Below are positions 34,607 to 42,771 of a DNA stretch of 64,000 bases, in pieces. Each line of letters begins with the position of its first letter. Positions within the stretch are counted from its first letter, which is position 1. Source of the DNA: Micromonospora sp. R77 (GTDB lineage Bacteria; Actinomycetota; Actinomycetes; Mycobacteriales; Micromonosporaceae); assembly GCF_022747945.1 (NCBI RefSeq), contig NZ_JALDST010000001.1, forward strand, positions 6,262,001 through 6,326,000. Reading direction: 5' to 3'. The position numbers and the translations under genes are program-made. The notes beneath the pieces were generated by a model. That model was not told the origin of the DNA and did not search any database. It was given only the letters and a program-made list of their open reading frames with translations.

Positions 34607-35359
34607 TCAGTGCTGCTGGCGGGGGATGACGAAGCCCGGAGCCGGCTGCGGGGACTCGCCGGTGACCTGCGTGATGATCTCCGCCGCGACGTCGCGCAGT
34701 TTGCGGTTGCGGTGCTGCGACGCCTGCCGCAGCAGGGCGAACGCCTCCGCGGCGGTGCACCGCTGCTGACCCATCAGCACCCCGAGTGCCTGGTCGATGA
34801 TGCTGCGGGAGGCCATCGCGTCGGTGAGTTGCTGGTGCACGAGCGCCTGGTCGGCCTGGCGGAGGAGGACGCCCAGCGCCGCCGCCGCCTGGTCGGCGAA
34901 CGCCGTGGCCTGCCGGCGCGTCCGGTCGGTGAAGGCGGCGGAGCGGGTGGCATACAGGTTCAGTGCGCCGACCGTCTCCCCGTCGATCGTCATCGGCAGC
35001 GACAGCGAGCTGACGATGCCGAGCCGCAGGGCGTGCTGCCGGTACCGGGGCCAGCGCGCGTCCCGGCCCAGGTCGTCGACCTCGACGACGTGTCCTCGGC
35101 GTAGCGCCTCGAGGCAGGGTCCCTCGTCGGCCCCGTACTGGATCTCGTCGCCCCGCGCGGCCAGCTCGCCGCTGCTGGCGACGGTGAACGCGCCGCCGTC
35201 GCGGCGCATGGTCAGCCCGCAGGCGTCGGCGGAGGCGGCGACCTCCGTCGCGACCCGGACGACCTGGTCGAGGAACACGTCGACCTGCGGCGAGTCGGCG
35301 AGCAGGGCCAACAACCTGCCGTACGCCGAGGCGAGGTGCGTCTGGGCAGCATGGGACAC
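34607..35359 (-). CDS. GAF-ANTAR domain transcription antitermination regulator
   Basis: A 250-residue protein. A GAF domain spans about 10-165 (VFLDQVVRVATEVAASADAC, GDEIQYGADEGPCLEALRRG, SLSLPMTIDGETVGALNLYA). An ANTAR RNA-binding domain is at about 180-240 (MASRSIIDQALGVLMGQQRC, TAAEAFALLRQASQHRNRKL). ANTAR proteins bind paired hairpins in mRNA leaders to prevent termination; the GAF part senses an unknown signal. The message carries AGGAGG at a good distance before GTG codons at 35362 and 35359; I chose 35359. It is divergent from a STAS gene. The 243 bases between them hold no gene. Confidence 0.88.
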   Translation of the reverse strand: MSHAAQTHLASAYGRLLALLADSPQVDVFLDQVVRVATEVAASADACGLTMRRDGGAFTVASSGELAARGDEIQYGADEGPCLEALRRGHVVEVDDLGRDARWPRYRQHALRLGIVSSLSLPMTIDGETVGALNLYATRSAAFTDRTRRQATAFADQAAAALGVLLRQADQALVHQQLTDAMASRSIIDQALGVLMGQQRCTAAEAFALLRQASQHRNRKLRDVAAEIITQVTGESPQPAPGFVIPRQQH

Positions 35360-35602
35360 CACTGCTACCTCCTGGAAAGGGAGTGTCCGTTTCGTCGAAG
35401 AGGACGCACCGGCCTGGCTCGTTCCGGGCAGGCCGGCGGAATCCATCGCCGACACGCGTACACCGGCGAGAAGGGAGGTGCGATCCGGGCGGTACCCGGC
35501 TAGGGTCAGGGTGGGTTCGGACATGAGCCCAGGACCAGTGCCGCCCACCGACGGTGGGCCGAGCGCCGACCCGGTCCCGACGTCCTCGCCGAGGAGCCGT
35601 TC

Positions 35603-35965
35603 ATGTCCGTGCATCAGGCACCGCCCGGGGCGGTGCAACAAGACGACAGACCGTCACTCCTGGCCCTCGCGCTCGCCCACGAGGGCGAGGCGGCGGTCGT
35701 GGCCGTCCAGGGTCCGCTGGACATGGACACCGTCGGCCTGCTCGTCGACCTGGTGGACAGTGTGCTGGCGGGCCAGCCACCGCCGGTGCTGGTCCTCGAC
35801 CTCAGCGCGGTGGACTTCTTCGGCGCGGCCGGGATCACGGCGTTGCTGACGGCACGCCAGCGGGTGAGCGAGCGCGGCTGCCTGCTGGTGCTGCGCAGAC
35901 CGTCCCGGATCACCGCCGCCGTGCTCGAACTGGTCGGCCTGGGGCAGGAGTTCATCACCGACTGA
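35603..35965 (+). CDS. STAS-domain anti-sigma-factor-antagonist-like protein lacking the phospho-Ser
   Basis: A 120-residue STAS protein: EAAVVAVQGPLDMDTVGLLV, then PPVLVLDLSAVDFFGAAGIT and ALLTARQRVSERGCLLVLR. In regulated anti-anti-sigma factors the loop after VDF reads DS(S/T)G, where the Ser is phosphorylated. Here it is GAAG, so both the Asp and the Ser are replaced. It may therefore be a constitutively active antagonist or a sensor not controlled by a kinase. The ATG has GAGGAG 6 nt upstream. It is divergent from the GAF-ANTAR gene; no anti-sigma kinase is nearby. Confidence 0.88.
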   Translation: MSVHQAPPGAVQQDDRPSLLALALAHEGEAAVVAVQGPLDMDTVGLLVDLVDSVLAGQPPPVLVLDLSAVDFFGAAGITALLTARQRVSERGCLLVLRRPSRITAAVLELVGLGQEFITD

Positions 35966-36084
35966 CCTCCCTTCCCCGCCGCGTCCGTGCGGTCGTGTCC
36001 GTTTCCGATCCGCACTGGTACCCGGCAGTTGATCAACCTAAACCGATGCGCCGGTCACACCCGGGGCTCCCGGGGGCGCGGCGA

Positions 36085-36090
36085 TAGGGT
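36085..36090 (+). promoter_or_regulatory. Leaderless-type -10 element (TAGGGT)
   Basis: TAGGGT ends 8 nt before the lipid kinase ATG at 36099; no ribosome site is present. Confidence 0.5.
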
Positions 36091-36098
36091 CGGGCCTC

Positions 36099-37028
36099 AT
36101 GCGGACGAAGCAGGAATTGGGCGCGGCCATCCGGCGGGACCGTCGGGCCGCGCTCGTCGTGAACGCGCACTCCCGCCGGGGCCGCCGGCTCTACGACGAC
36201 GCCCGGTCCCGGCTGGTCGCGGCCGGTTTCACCCTGCTCGGCAGCTATCCGGTCGACCGGCCCGGTGAGCTGGAACAGCGCCTCGCCGACGCCACCGACC
36301 TCGGGCCGGACCTGCTGGTCGCGGGCGGCGGCGACGGCACCATCGGCACCGCCGCTCGGCTGCTCGCCCACCGGGACGTCGCGCTCGGCCTGCTGCCGCT
36401 GGGCACCACCAACAACTTCGCCCGGACCGTCGGCATCCCGCTCGACTTGGACGCCGCCGTCGCGGTGCTCACCGACGGCAAGGTGATCGACGTCGACCTC
36501 GGCCTGGTCGGCGACACCCGGTTCACCAACCACGTCGGCATCGGGCTCTCCGCCGACGTGATGCTCGCCGCGCCGCCGCGGCTCAAACGGATCACCGGGC
36601 GGCTCGCGTACCCGCTCACCGCCGTGGGGCTGCTGCGCCGGCACCGGCCGCTGCGGGTCACCGTCCGCGCCGAGGGGCGGCAGCACACGTTCGTCACCCA
36701 CCAGGTGTACGTCGCCAACGGCGGCTTCCACGCCGGCCGGCCGATCACCGCCGACGCGAATGCCGACGACCGGCTGCTGGTGGCGTACCCGGTGGGCGGC
36801 CCGACCCGCCGCGGCCTGCTGCGCGAGACGGCCCGCAACGCGGCGAGCGGCCGCCGCCGTACGCTCCGCGACGAACCGTTCCTCGCCGTGCGGCAACTAT
36901 GGGTGGAGACCGACCGGCCGGCCCGGGTCGAGGTCGACGGCGAGCCGTACGGCGAGACCCCGATCCGGATCGGGCTGGACCCCAACGCGCTGCGCATCAT
37001 GGCCGCCGCCGGCAGCCCCGACCACTGA
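36099..37028 (+). CDS. Diacylglycerol kinase-family lipid kinase
   Basis: A 309-residue protein. The kinase motif is LLVAGGGDGTIGTAARLLA (GGDGT) near residues 73-90, followed by LGLLPLGTTNNFARTVGIPL (the GT-NDFAR-like nucleotide loop). The C-terminal beta-sandwich holds FTNHVGIGLSADVMLAAPP and RPARVEVDGEPYGETPIRIG. Members phosphorylate diacylglycerol or sphingoid/other lipids. It has a leaderless-type start and is a single gene between the STAS and SARP genes. Confidence 0.92.
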   Translation: MRTKQELGAAIRRDRRAALVVNAHSRRGRRLYDDARSRLVAAGFTLLGSYPVDRPGELEQRLADATDLGPDLLVAGGGDGTIGTAARLLAHRDVALGLLPLGTTNNFARTVGIPLDLDAAVAVLTDGKVIDVDLGLVGDTRFTNHVGIGLSADVMLAAPPRLKRITGRLAYPLTAVGLLRRHRPLRVTVRAEGRQHTFVTHQVYVANGGFHAGRPITADANADDRLLVAYPVGGPTRRGLLRETARNAASGRRRTLRDEPFLAVRQLWVETDRPARVEVDGEPYGETPIRIGLDPNALRIMAAAGSPDH

Positions 37029-37088
37029 CGGTGTGAAGCCTCGGCGATGCCGCACAAAAGAAGAAGTTCCACCGGCCCGCCCGGCCGA

Positions 37089-37094
37089 TAACGT
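37089..37094 (+). promoter_or_regulatory. Leaderless-type -10 element (TAACGT)
   Basis: TAACGT ends 6 nt before the ATG of the SARP gene at 37101. Confidence 0.5.
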
Positions 37095-37100
37095 AACGGC

Positions 37101-37883
37101 ATGCGTCAATACGTAGGAGTAGTTGACGAGCTGGGTCAGGCGGTGCGCTACCGGGTGCTGGACGCGGTGGCGGTACGAGCCGCCGACGGCACCTGGCGGG
37201 AAGCGCCGACAGCCAAGCAGCGCACCTTGCTGGCCAGCCTGCTGATGCGCGGCAACGAGTGGGTCAGCGTCAGCCGGCTGATCGAGATGGTCTGGGCCGG
37301 GCAACCACCCCGCTCGGCACCGGGCAACCTCAAGACCTACGTGTGGCGGCTGCGGTCCCTGCTGGTCGATGCCGGACACGGCAGTGACCGGCTGGAGAGC
37401 CGGCCCGGCGGCTACCGGCTGCTCGTCGAGCCCGGTGCACTGGACCTGCACGTCTTCCAGGAGCTGGCCGACCAGGGCCGGCAGGCGCTGGCCGCCGGGG
37501 AATCGGCGGACGCCCGCCGGCTGCTCGCCACCGCGCTGTCACTGGCACCGGCCGAGCCGGTCGACGACAGGGCGGAGGAGATGGCGGCGATGGACAAGGC
37601 GCACCTGCACGAGCTGGTGCGCGGCACCCACGCCCTCCTGGTCGAGGCGGACCTCGCGGCCGGCCGGCCGGACAACGCCATCACGCTGCTCCGCCGCCTC
37701 GTCGCCGACCAGCCGCTGGTCGAGCAGTGGTGGGCGATGCTGATCCGGGCGCTCGTCCTGGCCGGCCGGCGCTCAGAGGCGATCACCGCGTACCAGCGGG
37801 TGTGCCGGCTGCTCGACCGGCAGCTGGGACTGACCCCCGGAGCGCTGCTGCGCGACGCGTACGGTCGGGCCCTCGTCGGATGA
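37101..37883 (+). CDS. SARP-family (winged helix + BTAD) transcriptional regulator
   Basis: A 260-residue activator. The OmpR-type winged helix (residues 15-110) includes REAPTAKQRTLLASLLMRGN, VSVSRLIEMVWAGQPPRSAP and NLKTYVWRLRSLLVDAG. The bacterial transcriptional activation domain (about 115-255) includes LDLHVFQELADQGRQALAAG and LLRRLVADQPLVEQWWAMLI. SARPs control secondary-metabolite clusters and bind direct repeats. It faces the minus-strand TPR/protease/precursor operon and is the obvious candidate regulator of it. The paired TGCCGG-type palindromes upstream of the precursor are possible targets, though SARPs normally prefer heptamer direct repeats. Confidence 0.9.
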   Translation: MRQYVGVVDELGQAVRYRVLDAVAVRAADGTWREAPTAKQRTLLASLLMRGNEWVSVSRLIEMVWAGQPPRSAPGNLKTYVWRLRSLLVDAGHGSDRLESRPGGYRLLVEPGALDLHVFQELADQGRQALAAGESADARRLLATALSLAPAEPVDDRAEEMAAMDKAHLHELVRGTHALLVEADLAAGRPDNAITLLRRLVADQPLVEQWWAMLIRALVLAGRRSEAITAYQRVCRLLDRQLGLTPGALLRDAYGRALVG

Positions 37884-37893
37884 ACGGCGGGCC

Positions 37894-39975
37894 TCACCGA
37901 CCGGCGACCACGCTCAGCGCCCGGGCGCATTCGGCCTGCTCCCGGCGGATCTCCTCGTCAGCCGGGTCCAGCTCGGCCGCCCGGGTCAGATCGACCAGGG
38001 CGTCGTCGTGCCGGCCGAGCGCCCGGTACGCGGTGGCCCGGTTGTAGCGCAGCGCCGCGTCGTCGCCGACGGCCAACGCCCGGTCCAGGTGGCCGACCGC
38101 GGCCAGCGGGTCACCCGCGTCGAAGGCCAGCGCCGCCAGACCGGACCAGGCAGCGGTCGCCGCCTGGTCCACCGCCAACGCCTGCCGGTACGACTGCGCC
38201 GCCTCGGCGGCCCTGCCCTCCTCGGCCTGGAGCTGGCCGCGCAGGCAGAGCAGGTGCGGATTGGCGCCGTCGAGGGCCAGACCGGCGTCCAGATCGGCGC
38301 GCAGCGCGGCGGCGTCGTCCAGCACGGCGTACAGGCTGGCCCGGTTGACCAGCGCGTCCACATTGGTCGGTTCGAGCTCCAGCACGTAGCACAGGTCGGC
38401 CAGCGCGGCGTCGAGGTCACCGAGGCCGGTCAACACGTCGGCCCGGTTGTAGTGCGCCTCCGGGAACGGCGGGCTCAACCGGATCGCTTCGGCGTAGCCG
38501 GCCAGCGCCTCGTCGTCGCGGCCCAGCCGGTGCAGCAGGTTCGCCCGGTCGAAGTGGTACTCGGGATGGTTGGGGTCATCCGCGATCACCGCGGTGAAGT
38601 CGACCAACGCCTCCTCGAGCCGGCCCAGTGCGGCCAGCACCTGGGCCCGGTTGTGCAGCAGCACCGAGCGGTGCAGCCGGTGCTCGTCGGCGCCCAACTC
38701 CTTGTCCAGACGATCCAGGCCCGCGGCGACCAGGTCCAGCGCGCCCGGCAGGTTGCCCAGGTGCATCTCGATGAGGGCCAGCCCGTTCTGCTGGAAGACC
38801 GTCGAGAAGCTGCGGTCGGTACCCTCCGGCTGCAGGCTCGCGATCGCGATCGCCTGGTTGATCCAGGCCCGGGCGCGCAGGTGGTCGCGGTGATCCGGGT
38901 CCCGGTGCCGGGTGTAGATCATCGCAGTGGCGTACGCGGCCTGGCGGTGGATGATCGGATTGACGCTCAGCGACCGGGCCTCGTCGTACAACCCCTCGGC
39001 CTCCTCGGGCCGGCCCAGCGCCGACAGCGAGGTGGTCATCTTGGTGGTGAACGCCCACCACGCGCCCTCCCGGGCGGCCCGGTCGACGACCGCCCGGCCA
39101 CGCCGGCCGAGGTCCAGGGTGGCGTGGTAGAAGCCCATGTCCACGCAGTAGTTCAGCGCCTCCAGCAGTGCCCTGGCGCCGGTCTCGGCCGGGTCACCGG
39201 CCCGTTCCAGGTGGTAGGGCACCGCGCCCAGCTTCGGCGACTGCAGCCCGGTGGCGAGCAGCTGCTCGGCCCGCTCGGCGTGCAGCCGGCACCGGGCGGC
39301 GGGGTCCAGGTCGGCGTAGGCGGCCAACAGGGCCGGGTCGTCGGCGCAGCAGTCGGAGTCCACGTACGCCCGGGCCGGGTCGGCCGGCGGCGAACCGGGG
39401 AAGGGGACCGGCGGCGCCTCGCGCCGCTCCGCGTACCGGCCCAGGTCGGCGGCCAGGTCGTCGTCGAGCGGCCCGATACCGCTGCCGACGACCACGGTGA
39501 GCAGATCGGGATCGACCCGGCGCAGCAGGACCGAGACGAACTCCGCGTCGGTCGGGTCGGCCTCGTCCAGACGGTCCAGCACCAGGATGCGGCGCGGACC
39601 GCCCAAGGCGCGGGCGTGCTCGCGCAGCAGTTCGGCGAGACCGTGCGAGAGCCGCAGCGTGCGGACCCGGGAGTAGAACCGGGTCCGCTCGGCCGGCACC
39701 GCCAGGGAGGTGAGCGTCTCCCGCGAGGCCGGCACCAGCGACCGCAGATCCGGGGCGACCGACAGCACCTCGATGTCGTGCCGGCGCACCAGCTCCGGCG
39801 TGGTCGCGAGCATCTCCGGCACGAGCGCCGTGAACAGCGCGTTCGCCGCGGTGTAGGGCCCGAACCGGCGCCGGTGTGCGTCGACCGGCTCCGCCAGCGG
39901 AACGGCCGGCAGAGCGCGGGCGGCAGCCAGGCGCTGGTGCGCGTGGTCGCCGGTGATCCACAGGTGCTGCGCCAT
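37894..39975 (-). CDS. Large TPR protein with degenerate AAA/NACHT-like N-terminus
   Basis: A 693-residue protein. The N-terminal 260 residues resemble the ATPase part of LuxR/STAND proteins: a Walker B-like RRILVLDRLDEADPTDAEFV and LTVVVGSG are present, but I see no Walker A (GxxxxGK) near the start (MAQHLWITGDHAHQRLAAAR), so ATP binding may be lost. Residues 270-690 are tetratricopeptide repeats (RAQVLAALGRLEEALVDFTA, RANLLHRLGRDDEALAGYAE, RADVLTGLGDLDAALADLCY, RATAYRALGRHDDALVDLTR). The ATG at 39975 has GAGAGGAG upstream and follows the protease gene by 14 nt. In a peptide locus it may act as scaffold or adaptor for the precursor or protease; this is inference. Confidence 0.82.
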   Translation of the reverse strand: MAQHLWITGDHAHQRLAAARALPAVPLAEPVDAHRRRFGPYTAANALFTALVPEMLATTPELVRRHDIEVLSVAPDLRSLVPASRETLTSLAVPAERTRFYSRVRTLRLSHGLAELLREHARALGGPRRILVLDRLDEADPTDAEFVSVLLRRVDPDLLTVVVGSGIGPLDDDLAADLGRYAERREAPPVPFPGSPPADPARAYVDSDCCADDPALLAAYADLDPAARCRLHAERAEQLLATGLQSPKLGAVPYHLERAGDPAETGARALLEALNYCVDMGFYHATLDLGRRGRAVVDRAAREGAWWAFTTKMTTSLSALGRPEEAEGLYDEARSLSVNPIIHRQAAYATAMIYTRHRDPDHRDHLRARAWINQAIAIASLQPEGTDRSFSTVFQQNGLALIEMHLGNLPGALDLVAAGLDRLDKELGADEHRLHRSVLLHNRAQVLAALGRLEEALVDFTAVIADDPNHPEYHFDRANLLHRLGRDDEALAGYAEAIRLSPPFPEAHYNRADVLTGLGDLDAALADLCYVLELEPTNVDALVNRASLYAVLDDAAALRADLDAGLALDGANPHLLCLRGQLQAEEGRAAEAAQSYRQALAVDQAATAAWSGLAALAFDAGDPLAAVGHLDRALAVGDDAALRYNRATAYRALGRHDDALVDLTRAAELDPADEEIRREQAECARALSVVAGR

Positions 39976-39989
39976 CGTGCGCGCTCCTC

Positions 39990-41201
39990 TCACTGGGCCA
40001 GGTGACGGACGTCGGCGGCGGAGCGTCGCTGCCGACGGTTGCGCAGCATCAGCACGCCGACCAGCACGAGCTGACCGACGGTGACGGTGAGGAAGATCAG
40101 CGAGTCGGCGATCCCGGAGATGCCATGACTCTGGTGCAACAGTCGGGTGCCGGCCATGCCGACGGTGCGGACCGTGGTCGGTACGACCGCCAGCGCCAGC
40201 ACGCCGAGCGAGACCGCGTACCCGATCAGGAGGAGCCAGGAGTACCAGCGGGCCACCTCCCGGTCCCGCGGGTGCAGCCCGGACTCGTCGACCGGGGGAC
40301 GCCCGAGCAGGCGGCGCGCCCGGTTGCCGAGCACCCGACGGGCAGCGCCCTGCAGGTCGTGGCAGCCGAGCACCGTGGTCACCACGCCGTACAGGTCGGT
40401 GCGCAGATAGAAGGCGAACTGCCAGGCGAAGCGGAGCACGGTCAGGAAGGCCAGGGCCAGGCAGAACCCGCCCAGCCGCGTCGGCGCGCCGTCCGGGCGC
40501 AGGGTGACCGCGGCGGCCAGCGTCAGCACCGAGACCAGCAGCAGGTCGGCCAGCATGCCGGCGAGCATCGGCAGGTAACGCTGCCGGCGCGGCACCACCA
40601 CCAGACCGTCCAGGCTCGTCTCGAAGGTGAGGAAGTGCAGCCGGTGGCTGATCCGGAGGGTGGAGCGCAGACCGAGCCGACGTCCCGCCAGGGCGTGGAA
40701 GCTCTCGTGCACCAGGATCAGCGGGATCTGGCCGAGAAAGACGGTCAACGCCAGCGCCGTGACGTAGTCGGTGTAGAAGAGGTTGTCCGTGTGCGGGATC
40801 AGCCGCGGCCGGTCCACCATCACCGCGACCGCGCCGGCCAGCAGCACCGCGTACAGGATCCAGGCGGGCCGGGAGAAGAGCCAGCGCCCCAGCCGCTGCC
40901 AGCGCACCGGCCCGGGAGCGGCGGCCGGCTCGACGTCGCCGACCAGGAAGTCCAGCTCCGACAGCACCCCCAGGAACTCCTCCAGGTCGACCTGCTCGCC
41001 GTACGTCTCGGCGTACCAGTTGGCGGCCTCGGCCGGTGGCATCCCGCCGGCGATCCGCCGGAGCAGCTCGGCACCGTCCGGCGGGAACACCCCGAACGAG
41101 TCGACGTCGGTACGACCGACGACGACGTCGTCCCCGTCGGGCAGATAGGTCAGCGGATGCACGCGCAGCGGCTGGCGCAGCGTGGACGGAACGGTGGTCA
41201 T
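39990..41201 (-). CDS. Membrane HExxH protease fused to an N-terminal PqqD-like (RiPP recognition) domain
   Basis: A 403-residue protein. Residues 20-88 look like a PqqD/RRE domain, which binds leader peptides: VVVGRTDVDSFGVFPPDGAE, then AANWYAETYGEQVDLEEFLG and SELDFLVGD. About six helices follow. The M50-like zinc motif is HESFH (residues 165-169, in ILVHESFHALAGRRLG), and a possible third ligand is Asp 269 in AFYLRTDLYGVVTTVLG. Proteases of this kind act inside the membrane plane. The ATG has GGGGAAGG upstream. It lies 82 nt after a 29-codon precursor-like gene, so it most likely binds, cleaves and/or exports that peptide. Confidence 0.82.
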   Translation of the reverse strand: MTTVPSTLRQPLRVHPLTYLPDGDDVVVGRTDVDSFGVFPPDGAELLRRIAGGMPPAEAANWYAETYGEQVDLEEFLGVLSELDFLVGDVEPAAAPGPVRWQRLGRWLFSRPAWILYAVLLAGAVAVMVDRPRLIPHTDNLFYTDYVTALALTVFLGQIPLILVHESFHALAGRRLGLRSTLRISHRLHFLTFETSLDGLVVVPRRQRYLPMLAGMLADLLLVSVLTLAAAVTLRPDGAPTRLGGFCLALAFLTVLRFAWQFAFYLRTDLYGVVTTVLGCHDLQGAARRVLGNRARRLLGRPPVDESGLHPRDREVARWYSWLLLIGYAVSLGVLALAVVPTTVRTVGMAGTRLLHQSHGISGIADSLIFLTVTVGQLVLVGVLMLRNRRQRRSAADVRHLAQ

Positions 41202-41224
41202 GGCGGCCTTCCCCGACGGTGGGG

Positions 41225-41266
41225 CCGGGGCCCGGACCGCTGTGTCGCAGACGGTCCAGGCCCCGG
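41225..41266 (-). terminator. 15-bp stem-loop between precursor peptide and protease genes
   Basis: 41225-41239 and 41252-41266 pair over 15 bp with one mismatch (CCGGGGCCCGGACCG against CGGTCCAGGCCCCGG), loop 12 nt. The position just after the short gene suggests partial termination or mRNA protection, giving much more precursor than enzyme, as in many peptide operons. Confidence 0.6.
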
Positions 41267-41283
41267 TGTGTGGTCCTGCCGGC

Positions 41284-41373
41284 TCAGAACGGCCAGCAGA
41301 GCGGGTTGTCGTAGAACGTGGCGGCGGTGGTCAGCCGGACGGTGCCCGGCTTGCGCACGACGATCTTCTTCAT
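41284..41373 (-). CDS. 29-residue RiPP precursor-like peptide
   Basis: A complete small ORF from ATG 41373 to TGA 41284, with a strong GGAGGGAGG leader 4-8 nt upstream. The first part (MKKIVVRKPGTVRLTT) is basic and strand-forming, as expected for a leader that adds a beta-strand to a PqqD-like domain. The last 11 residues (TFYDNPLCWPF) are rich in aromatics with one Cys and two Pro, as expected for a modified core. No known modifying enzyme (radical SAM, lanthionine synthetase, YcaO, P450) is nearby. I do not recognise the family. It is the first gene of the unit containing the stem-loop, the PqqD-protease and the TPR protein. Confidence 0.72.
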   Translation of the reverse strand: MKKIVVRKPGTVRLTTAATFYDNPLCWPF

Positions 41374-41441
41374 GGTTCCTCCCTCCAGGGGTGTGAGGTC
41401 CTACCGCTGAACCTGCCACCCGCCGGTCCACCGGCCGTCCA

Positions 41442-41489
41442 CTGCCGGTGTTTCGGCAGGTCACCGGCGCATTGCCGGCCATCCGGCAA
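41442..41489. promoter_or_regulatory. Two adjacent palindromes with a shared TGCCG core
   Basis: CTGCCG-6 nt-CGGCAG (41442-41459) and TTGCCGG-4 nt-CCGGCAA (41472-41489) lie between the precursor peptide gene and the CoA-transferase gene. They may be operator sites for either. A -10 element TAGGGT (41501-41506) for the CoA-transferase follows directly. Confidence 0.5.
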
Positions 41490-41562
41490 CGGCACACGGC
41501 TAGGGTGGGCGACTGCGGCGCAACGCCGCCGACGAGGTCGCAGTCGTGGGGAGGTGGCGTGG

Positions 41563-42741
41563 ATGACGTCCGCGCTCGACGGGGTGCTCGTCGCCGACTT
41601 CAGCCGGGTCCTCGCCGGCCCGTACGCCACCATGCTCCTGGCCGACCTCGGCGCCGATGTCGTCAAGGTGGAACGGCCCGGCACCGGTGACGACACCCGC
41701 GCCTGGGGCCCGCCGTACGACGCCGACGGCACCGCCACCTACTACCTCGCGGTCAACCGCAACAAGCGCTCGGTGGCGCTGGACCTGACCGACCCCACCG
41801 ACCTCGCCGCCGCCCGCACGCTGGTGCACCGGGCGGACGTGGTCGTGCACAACTTCCGCCCCGGCACGATGGACCGGCACGGACTCGGCTACCCCGACGT
41901 CGCCGCCGCGAACCCACGCGCCGTCTACTGCTCGATCACCGGTTTCGGCTCCGGGCCCGGCGCCGCGCTACCCGGATACGACCTGCTGGTCCAGGCCGTC
42001 GGTGGGCTGATGAGCGTCACCGGAGCACGGCCGGGCGAACCGGTCAAGGCGGGCGTGGCCCTGGTGGACGTGATCACCGGGCTGCACGCCACGGTCGGCA
42101 TCCTGGCCGCGCTGCGCCATCGCGACAGCACCGGCACCGGCCAGCACGTCGAGGTCAACCTGCTCTCGTCACTGCTGTCCGCCCTGGTCAACCAGGCCTC
42201 CGGCTACGTCGCCGCCGGCGCGGTGCCGGGCATCCTCGGCAACGCGCACCCCAGCATCGTCCCGTACGAGCTGCTGCCCACCGCCGACCGTCCCCTCGCG
42301 GTCGCGGTCGGCACCGACGCCCAGTTCCGTGCGCTGTGCCAGGTGCTCGACCTGTCCGACGTCGCCGCGGATCCGCGCTACGCCACCAACCCCGACCGGG
42401 TACGCCACCGCGCCCCGCTCATCGCCGCGCTGGCCGAGCGGACGGCGCTGCGTACCGCCGACGACCTGGCCGCGGCACTCGGTCGGGTCGGCGTGCCCTG
42501 CGGGCCGGTCAACGACCTCGCCGGCGCGTTCCGGCTCGCCGCCGACCTGGGGCTGGACCCGGTCGTCGACGTGACCGGGCCGGACCGGTCGCACCCGGCC
42601 CGCCAGGTCGCCAACCCGATCACCCTCTCCGCGGCACCGGTCACCTACGACCGGCCACCGCCCCGGCTCGGCGAGCACACCGCCGAGGTGCTCGCCTGGC
42701 TCGCCCCCGATCAGCCGGGCCGGGAGAAACCGGCGACGTGA
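41563..42741 (+). CDS. CaiB/BaiF-family (class III) CoA-transferase
   Basis: A 392-residue enzyme moving CoA between carboxylic acids. The N-terminus LDGVLVADFSRVLAGPYATM, then LADLGADVVKVERPGTGDDT is diagnostic. RNKRSVALDLTDP, then VHNFRPGTMDRHGLGYPDVA and YCSITGFGSGP follow. The catalytic Asp is expected in the segment around YDLLVQAVGGLMSVTG. GVPCGPVNDLAGAFRLAADL and NPITLSAAPVTYDRPPPRLG complete the C-terminus. The ATG has GGGGAGG 8 nt upstream. The acyl substrate is unknown. It is divergent from the precursor peptide gene. Confidence 0.93.
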   Translation: MTSALDGVLVADFSRVLAGPYATMLLADLGADVVKVERPGTGDDTRAWGPPYDADGTATYYLAVNRNKRSVALDLTDPTDLAAARTLVHRADVVVHNFRPGTMDRHGLGYPDVAAANPRAVYCSITGFGSGPGAALPGYDLLVQAVGGLMSVTGARPGEPVKAGVALVDVITGLHATVGILAALRHRDSTGTGQHVEVNLLSSLLSALVNQASGYVAAGAVPGILGNAHPSIVPYELLPTADRPLAVAVGTDAQFRALCQVLDLSDVAADPRYATNPDRVRHRAPLIAALAERTALRTADDLAAALGRVGVPCGPVNDLAGAFRLAADLGLDPVVDVTGPDRSHPARQVANPITLSAAPVTYDRPPPRLGEHTAEVLAWLAPDQPGREKPAT

Positions 42742-42771
42742 CCGTGGACCCGTCCGCCGGCTTCCCCTGCC

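Noticed and set aside
34610..35104. Plus-strand 164-codon frame
   Set aside because: Opposite strand of the GAF-ANTAR gene, no recognisable domain.
35360..35602. N-terminal extension of the GAF-ANTAR protein to a start near 35641
   Set aside because: The extension has no domain, would overlap the divergent STAS promoter and start, and a perfect AGGAGG stands just before the GTG at 35359-35362.
36033..36896. 287-codon minus-strand frame opposite the lipid kinase
   Set aside because: No domain, and the opposite strand carries a full kinase; it is a mirror frame.
41182..41562. Upstream extension of the CoA-transferase reading frame to 41182
   Set aside because: It would run antisense through the peptide gene and its ribosome site, and the conserved N-terminus of the family begins at the ATG at 41563.
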